Source of the DNA: Heterohyrax brucei
Lineage: Eukaryota > Chordata > Mammalia > Hyracoidea > Procaviidae
Length of the DNA stretch: 64,000 bases
Reading direction: 5' to 3'
Assembly (NCBI GenBank): GCA_028571685.1
Contig: CM053164.1
Span: 36,506,501-36,570,500, forward strand
This document shows positions 56,749 through 64,000 of this stretch, piece by piece. Positions within the stretch are counted from its first letter, which is position 1, and the number at the start of each line of letters is the position of its first letter. The position numbers and the translations under genes are program-made. The notes beneath the pieces were generated by a model. That model was given only the letters and a program-made list of their open reading frames with translations, had not been told where the DNA came from and made no database searches.

Positions 56749-56781
56749 ATCCGACTCGACGGCACTTGACTTGGCTTGGCA
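56749..56781 (+). mobile_element. AfroSINE 3' tail fragment at exon 4 donor
   Basis: The sequence gatccgactcgacggcac followed by ttgacttggcttggc matches the end of the AfroSINE. It begins directly after gtaagt of the splice donor. With only about 33 bp, chance or another origin cannot be excluded. Confidence 0.6.
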
Positions 56782-57927
56782 ATCTTTGTAAACAGAAACT
56801 TGTTTTAGGCATGTTTCATAAGGAAAAATGTTTTTAGAGTTGGTGAGATTCCCACACAGTCACAGATATGCTTTTTTTTTTAAAAATTTTTTATTTAATA
56901 TAACTGAGTGAAAATGTACATTCCCGTATAAATCTACATACTCACCTATATGCAGCTTCCACTGCTCTCCCTGCCCGGTGACAGCACACTATTCCTCTCT
57001 GCTCCATACATGTCTCGTTCTCCCAACAGTCTCTTTTTTCCCTGCTCTACACCCACTGTCCTTCCTCCAGCCAGAGGTTAGCAGGATGACATCCTATAGA
57101 TGTATAGAACCATAAAGTGCATCCAGTATGTGGTCACTGCATCGCCAAGTCCAACCCATTCCTGTCCGAAGCGTGGACCTTCGTTATGATTTATGGTCAT
57201 GGCCAGCATCAGGGCGAGGGGCCATGCTCCCAGGGGAACCCCGAAACCACTGGCCCCTCAATTGAGGTCTTTTAGTGGGGATCTCAGGGTGCACCCGTTT
57301 TTATTCTTCTTTTGCCAGTGAGACTCAACTTAGTGAGCTCCATCGCGGCTATCACTGATGGTGGCCGGGCACCATCTGGTTCTTCCAGTCTCAAGTCGAT
57401 GTAGGCACCCACTGCTGTGGATCTCTTTGTCTTCTGAGTTGTCTTTGCCCCATGTCATTTTGGTCCTCAGTGAGCATCCGTTCCTGCTGAGTTGGTACCA
57501 TTTGCTGTGCCCTCGGATGGCAGCTTGGTAGCTTTTAAGACCCCAGATGCCACTCACCAACGTGGGGTGGAGAGAGCCCTCTTACCAAAACACTAGTTGT
57601 GCCAGTTGGCCTCGCTTTCACATAAGAGCATGGCCCCAGCCCCCTGCCCCCTGCCCCAGCTACTCTATCCTTGCAATATTGAGTTAAGATGGAAGGAGTA
57701 CTCATGTTATGTTTGAGTCCACTTAATATTGTTCTTGTTTCTAATGTGTGCTATCACCAATTTCACCCAACCAGATACCTAGCAACTATCCAATCTAAAC
57801 CCTCCACCTCCCCACCTCCCTCCTCTCTCTTGCAGCTGTCAGAGTCTTGTCTTCTATACAGAAGTCTGTTTTTGAGATCTTGTCTTAGAGGTCTCATACA
57901 ATATTTGTCCGTTTGTTGCTGACTACT

Positions 57928-60900
57928 TTAACTCAACATAATGTCTTCCAGTTGAAACCAGATCATGAGATGTTTCCTGAAGTCACCGTTGTTATTTATC
58001 ATTGCGTAGTGCTCCATTGAGTATATATACCATAGTATACCTACCCATTCTTCTATTGTTGGGCATCTGGGTTGATTCCATCGTTTTGCTATTGTGGACT
58101 GTGCTGTGATAAACATTCTGCTGCATGTGTCCGTTGATGTGAAAGGCCTTGATCCTGTAGCATATATTCCAAGTAGTGAAATTTCTGGGTCAAATGGTAT
58201 ATCAATATCCATTTTTTTAACGAAGCGCCAGATTGCCTTCCAAAGAGGCTGGACCATTTTGCAACCCCACCAACAGTGTAGGAGGGTCCCACTTTCTCCA
58301 CAGCCTCTCCAGCATTTCTTGTTTTGTGTTTTTTGGATCATGACCAACCTTGTTGGGGTGAGATGGTATCTCATTGTTGTCTTGATTTGAATTTCTTTAA
58401 TAACTAAAGATCGTGAACATGTCCGCATGTGTTTTTTGGCTGCCTGGATCTCCTCTTTAGTGAAGTGTCTGTCCATCTCCTTTTCCGATCGCTTAATTGG
58501 ATGATTTGTCTTCTTCTTGTTGATATTTTGTAGTATCTTATAGATTATGGAAATCAGGCGTCGGTCTGACATAGAGTTTCCAAATATTTTTTCCCATTCT
58601 GTAGGTGTTGTTTTAATTCTATTAGTAAAGCCTTCAGATGAGCAAAAGTGTTTAATTCTTAATAGATCCCATTTATCTATTTTCTCTTCTGATGATTGTG
58701 GTTTGTTTGACAGATTTTGGAGCCTGTCCATATTGTGTATTAAAACTTCCATTGTTGTTCCTACGTTTTCTTCGATGAGCTTTATCGTTTTAGGTTTGAT
58801 ATTTAGGTCTTTTATCCAGTTGGAGTTGGTTTTTGTATAAGGTGTAAGATATGGATCTTGTTTCAGTTTCTTGAAGATGGATATCCAATTTTGCCAGCAC
58901 CATTTGTTGAAGATACTGTTTTTACCCCAGTTTAATGTCTTAGGGCCTTTGTCAAATATCAGTTGTTCATAGGTAGATGGTGTCATCTGTGGGGTCTCAG
59001 TTCTGTTCTACTGATCGAACTGTCTGTTCTTATACCAGTGCCAGGCTGTTTTGACCACTGTGGCAGTGTAATATGTTCTAAAGTCAGGTAATGAGAGGCC
59101 TCTCAGTGTGTTCTTCTTCTTTAGGTAGTACCTTGCTTAACCAGGGCTTCTTCCCTTTCCAAACAAAATTGGTGATTTTGTTTCCCCATCTCATTAAAAA
59201 ATGTCACTGGAACTTGTATTGGGATTGCATTACATAAATAGATTGTTTTGAGTAAAATAGACATTTTCACAATGTTAAGTCTTCCTATCCATGAACAGGG
59301 TAGGTTTTTCCATTTATCTAAGTCTCTCTTAGTTTGTTGTAGTAAGGGCTTGTAGTTCTCTTTGTAAAAGTCTGTTATTTCTCTGGTTAGATTAATTCCT
59401 AGGTACTTTATCTTCTTAGGGGCTATCGTAAATGGTATTGATTTGATAATTTCTTCCTTAACAGTTGTTGGTATAAAGGAATCCTACTGATTTACTTATG
59501 TTTATCTTGTATCGTGAGACTTTGCTGAACTCTTCTATCAGTTTGAGTAGTTTACGTATAGATTCCTTGGGATTCTCTGCATATACTATCATATCATCTG
59601 CAAACAGGGAGATTTTAACTTCCTCTTTGCCAATGCAGATGCCCTTTATTTCTTGATCTTGTCTAATTGCTCTGGGCAAAACTTCTAGCACAATGTTGAA
59701 TAGAAGAGGTTAGAGTGGGCATCCTTGTCTAGTTCCTGATCTCAAGGGAAAGTCTTTCAGTCTCTCTCCATTCAGGATGACATGGGCAATTGGCTTTGTA
59801 TAAATGGCCCTTATTGTGTTGAGGAATTTGCCGTCTGTGCCCATTTTACTAAGAGTTTTTAAGCATGAATGGGTGTTGGACTTTATCAAATGCCTTTTCT
59901 GCATCAATGGACAAAATCAGGTAATCCTTGTCTATTGTGTTATTTATGTGGTTAATCACATTAATTGTTTTCCTGATGTTGAACCAGCCTTGCATCCCTG
60001 GTATGAATCCCACTTGTTTATGATGGATTGTTTTCTTGATATGTTGTTGTATTCTGTTGGCAAGAATTGTATTCAAGGTCTTTGCATCTAGGTTCATGAG
60101 TGATATTGGTCTGTAGTTCTCTTTCTTTGTTGGGTCTTTCCCTGGCTTGGGTATCAGTGTTATGCTGGCTTCATAGAATGAGTTTGGGAGTACTCCATCC
60201 CGTTCTATACTGTGAAATAGTTTCAGTAGTATTGGAGATAACTCTTCTCTAAATGCTTGTTAGAATTCTGCATTGAAGCCATCTGGACCCGGACTTCTTT
60301 TGGTTCGCAGTGTTTTGATGACCTTTTCAATCTCTTCCTTTGTGATGGATTTATTAAGTTGTTCTGCTTCACGTTGTGATAATTTGGGTAGGTGGTATCA
60401 GTCAAGGAATTGGTCCATTTCCCCTAGGTTTTCAAATTTGTTGGTGTACAGTCTTTCATAGTATTCTGTTAAGATATTTTTGATTTCTGTTGCATCTGTG
60501 GTGACAACTCCCCTCTCATTTCTAATTTGGGTTATTTGTTTCCTGCTTTTCTTTAGTAAGTTTAGCCAGTGATTTGTCAGTTTTGTTGATCTTTTCAAAA
60601 AACCGTCTTTTGGTCTTTTAATTTTTTCAATTGTTTTTCTATTCTCTAATTCATTTAGCTCTGCTCTAATCTTTATGATCTGGTTTCTTCTGGTGCCTGA
60701 GGGGTTCCTCTGTTGTTCTCTCTCTACTTGTTCAAGCTGTAGGGTTAGTTCCTTGGTTTGGTTTCTTTCTTCCTTCCAGATGTGTGCATTTATGGAGATA
60801 AACAGACCTCTGAGCACTGCTTTGGCTGTATCCCATAGGTTCTGGTAGGAAGTGTTTTCGTTCTCATTGCAATCCATGAAGTTCTTTAATTCATCCTTGA

Positions 60901-61697
60901 TTTCCTCTATAACCCATGTGTTTTTGAGCAAGGTGGTGCTCAGTTTCCAAGAGTTCCACTTTCTATCTGTGTTTTTTCTGCTGTTGATTTCAACGTTTAT
61001 GGCTTTATGATCTGAGAAGATGCTTTGCAGTAATTCAGTGGTATGGATTTTGTTGAGCATTGCATTATGTCCTAACACATGGTCAATTCTGGAGAATGTT
61101 CCATGTGCAGTGGGGAACAAGGTGTAGTTGTCTGCTGAATGGGTGGAAAGTTCTGTATATATCAGTGAGGTTTAGTTGGTTAATTGTGGCAATGAGATCT
61201 TCTGTATCTTTACTGAGTTTTTTTCTAGATGATCTGTCTAGTATTTAGAGTGGAGTGTTAAAGTGTCCCACTATTATGGTGGAGTCATCTAACTCTCTTT
61301 TGAGTGTAGTCAGTGTTTCTTCGACGTTTTTAGATGCTCTGATATTAGGTGCATAAATATTTAATATAGTTAAGTCTTGGTTGTGTACTGAACCTTTCAG
61401 CAATAAATAGTGTCCATCTTTGTCCACGATTGTGGATTTGACATTAAAATTGATTTTGTCTGAGATTAGAATTGCCACCCCTGCTGTTCTTTGTTCATTG
61501 TTAGCTTGGTATACATTCTTCCAACCTTTGATTTTCAGTTTGTTCCTATCTTTAGGTCTCAAGTGAGTTTCTTGTAGACAACATATGGATGGGTCATGTC
61601 TTTTGATCCAAGATGTCACTCGATGTCTCTTTACTGGAGCATTCAGTCCATTCACATTCAATGTAATTATTGATAGGTATGTGTTCATTGCTGCCAT
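57928..61697 (-). pseudogene. L1 ORF2, frameshifted
   Basis: The start MAAMNTYLSIITLNVNGLNA is at 61697. The endonuclease (IIVGHFNTPL) has the GDFN motif changed to GHFN. The reverse-transcriptase [11 protein letters not shown] box near 59600 is intact. The C-terminal 352 residues (57928-58986) form one uninterrupted frame, ending WFQLEDIMLS at a premature stop. At least five frame changes occur upstream of that. Confidence 0.93.
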
Positions 61698-62118
61698 TGT
61701 GATGTGTTTATTTTTATGTTGATGTTTTCTCTGTTCTTATTAGTGTGTTCTGGGACATTCTTTTTTGTGGGTTGATTTTTCACGTTTTTCAGAGCTGGTT
61801 TTGTGGTTGTTGAGACTCCTGTGTTACATTTCTTGAAATAATATGATACATCTTGGTTGTGCTTTACAGCTGCCCTTATCATCCCCCTTAATAAACTATA
61901 TATAAACCCGATTTTAATTACTACCAGTCTTGTCATCTTCCTCTCCATCTGGAAGGACTCTTAACAACTGTAGTACATCCCTCTTTTTAATATGATGATA
62001 CCACAGTTTTCATCATGATCACTGGATTGCTTCTTTCCTTATCAAAGCTGTGATTGTCTTTGGAGCCTTCCCTAACTGAGTAGACTTTTGAGTAGTAAAG
62101 TCGTTCTAAAATGTAAAG

Positions 62119-63028
62119 TTAGTGGTTTTGTTCTTGTAAGCCAGAGCCAATAACTTCTTTCAGTATTTCTTGTAGTTTTCGTTTGGTTTTTACAAAGTCT
62201 CTGAGTTTCTTTTTATCTGGGAATGTCTTAATTTCATTTTCATATTTGAAAGATAGTTTTGCAGGATATATAATTGTTGGTTGGAAGTTCTTCTCCTTCA
62301 AGACTTTGAATGTGTCGTGCCACTGTCTCCGTGCCAGCATGGTTTCTGCTGACAATTCTGCAGAGAGCCTACAGGGTTTCCTTCTGAATGTTAGCTTTGC
62401 TTTGAGTCTTGCTGCCTTTAAGAGTTGCTGCTTATGTTTCATTTTGTTGAGCTTGATTATAATATATCCTGGAGTCTTTCTTTTGAGATCTATGTTGGGT
62501 GGTGTATGATATGCATCTGAGATGTCTATATTCTCTTCCTTCATGATTTCTGGGAAGTTTTCTTTCAGCAGCTCAGCAACAATACTCTGTGTTCTCAGAT
62601 GTCTCACCCTGTTCAGGGACTCCAATTAATAGAAGGTTGTTCCTCTTAATAGAATCCCACATGCTTCTTAATGTTTCTTCATTTTTCTTGTTTCTTTTTT
62701 CTGATTTCTCCTCTTAGATGCTGGCCTCAGTAGCTCCGTCTTCCAAGTCAGAAATTCTTTTTTCTATTTGTTCCATTCTGTTTTCTTGGCTTTGCATTGA
62801 AGTTTCTATGTCTTTGATTTTGTTCTTGATCTGTTGGATTTCAGAGTACTGCTGTTACATCAGATCGAACATCTTACTTAATTTTTCATTTTATTCTGCT
62901 GCATTTTGTATAAGGTCTAGAAGGGCTCTGTATATAATCTTTTTGTATTCACTTTCTGATGCTTTCATAAAAGTTTCTTCATCTGGAAAACTCCTTGGTT
63001 GCTTTGTTTGGGAGCCTTCTGAAGCCAT
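62119..63028 (-). pseudogene. L1 ORF1, with stops
   Basis: The start ATG at 63028 gives the same N-terminus as the 45158 copy. In-frame stops appear in the coiled-coil part (TAA read from cttaga near 62716, and near 62856). The C-terminal 168 residues (62119-62625) are open and include KRKTPGYIIIKLNKMKHKQQ. Confidence 0.9.
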
Positions 63029-64000
63029 GGCTGATTTCTTGTATGCCACAAGTGTCTGTTGCTTTTTGGCACCTATGTGAGTACTTAGAGGCTGGAAGAG
63101 GTACTGTGAGGACAGACTGCAGATGTTTCTCTAGGCTATCTTAAAATGTGAAGCAAAAGATATCTGACCACTTCACAAGTCAGTTAGGTTTTCAGGTGTA
63201 GAGGTCCCTCTTCTCAGTTGGCAAAGTAAGTGCTTCAGTATCCAACCCCAGATGATACAGACTAGTTCAGGATACAGCAAAGCTACTGCCCTGTGGGCCT
63301 CTGCTGACAGGGCGTAGCCTTAGGCGACACTGTGTAAACTACTGCTTTTCTCGTAGAAAAGTGCTCTCCTGTGGGCAGGCTCTGGCTCCCAAGCTAAGAA
63401 TTAGGTCCAGCTGCAGCCACCGTACCCAAGATGGCATCCTCCACACAGGCAGAAGACAGAGGGGCTGAAGGTGCGAGAGGTAGTGATTCCTCTGATTCTG
63501 TTGCAGGACCCCCAAAGCAGGTGGTACTTGTAAATTACTGCTTTTCTGTTGGAGAAATGCTGTCCTGTTTGCAGGCACTGGCTCCCAGGCTAAGAATGAG
63601 GTCCCGCTAGACTCTCCATATCCAACATGGCATCCCGCACACTGACTGTGAAGCTCGGCACAAACCCCGCTGAGGCAGCTACAAAACGAAAGGCTCGAAG
63701 TGGCTAGATTAACAGAGTCCCAAGACTGGCTATTAAAGTATGGGAATTTCACCTGCCTGTCCCCCCAGTAGCGTGTCTGAGTCTAGCTGCTAGGCAAGAC
63801 CCAGCTCCGCACGCCGGCCAAGACAGAGGAAGAAAAAGTCAAAATGGTGCGTTTACCTTCAGTCCCTTAGAGCCAGGGATAGTCAGACATGGGAGTCAGC
63901 GTAAGAGAGGAGGTTTTCCACTCCGTAGAATGAAGTCCAAAGTAACTGCCCTGTGCCGTGTCCTGGGGCTGATTAGGTGACCAGAAGGCTCCGTTTGATT
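63029..64000 (-). other. L1 5' UTR (incomplete)
   Basis: Collinear with 45159-46100. GC-richer; carries the internal L1 promoter region in intact relatives. Confidence 0.75.

Larger units (their letters stand above)
400..64000 (+). other. UBXN2A: UBXN2A gene span (5' part; continues beyond window)
   Basis: The gene is inferred from one CpG-island first exon and three coding exons with consensus splice sites and matching phases. Start 400 is approximate because the transcription start cannot be read from the sequence. Introns are 584-37773, 37824-52234, 52374-56634 and 56742 to beyond the end. The joined reading frame gives 95 residues that match my memory of mammalian UBXN2A throughout. The remaining SEP domain and the C-terminal UBX domain must lie downstream. 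The introns are almost wholly old and young retrotransposons, most of them antisense to the gene. Confidence 0.93.
56869..64000 (-). mobile_element. L1, nearly full length, runs off window
   Basis: The poly-T tail begins at about 56873; 3' UTR, ORF2, ORF1 and most of the 5' UTR follow. Compared with the copy ending at 46196, the window stops about 100 bp before its 5' end. It is closely related to the 39039-46196 copy along its length. It is antisense to UBXN2A in intron 4. Confidence 0.95.

Noticed and set aside
57928..58986. A 352-residue open frame on the minus strand as a possible host gene
   Set aside because: It is the C-terminal third of L1 ORF2 (WWGCKMVQPLWKAIW and related motifs) inside a long L1.
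1..64000. CRISPR arrays, operons, phage or bacterial mobile elements
   Set aside because: No regularly spaced direct repeats with spacers; the splice-site structure and repeats are mammalian.

Overview
The window is mammalian nuclear DNA, almost certainly from an afrotherian and most likely an elephant. Three things point there. Many copies of an AfroSINE-type tRNA-derived SINE occur in both orientations. Its partner RTE (BovB-like) LINE is present. Long L1 elements share one 3' UTR type. No bacterial-style genes, operons or CRISPR arrays are present.

The one host gene I can support is UBXN2A (UBX domain protein 2A, a p97/VCP cofactor) on the + strand. A CpG-island promoter lies at about 195-800, with a noncoding first exon ending at a GAG|gtgagt donor (583/584). 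Coding exons follow at 37774-37823 (ATG at 37783), 52235-52373 and 56635-56741. Phases agree across all junctions and together they encode the first 95 residues, up to the start of the SEP domain. The rest of the gene lies beyond position 64000. Introns measure about 37.2 kb, 14.4 kb, 4.3 kb and more than 7.2 kb. Coding sequence is 287 bp, under 0.5 % of the window.

Nearly everything else is layered transposon debris. Three long L1 elements lie antisense to the gene: 25320-33407 (full length, with a solo LTR inside), 39039-46196 (full length) and 56869 to the window end (about 100 bp short of its 5' end). All have broken ORFs. Many 5'-truncated L1 3' ends are also present, most of them antisense. 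Other repeats include RTE fragments, two solo ERV LTRs (one nested in an AfroSINE, one in an L1), four copies of a palindromic mariner-derived element of about 500-560 bp, MIR/L2 relics, a MER5A-like hAT relic and MaLR-like LTR pieces. Several insertions keep readable target-site duplications, so their order can be worked out.

I found no convincing new biological system. The most unusual items are the palindromic mariner family, the triple nests with intact target-site duplications, an AfroSINE tail starting a few bases from the exon 4 splice donor, and an oppositely oriented pair of RTE fragments.
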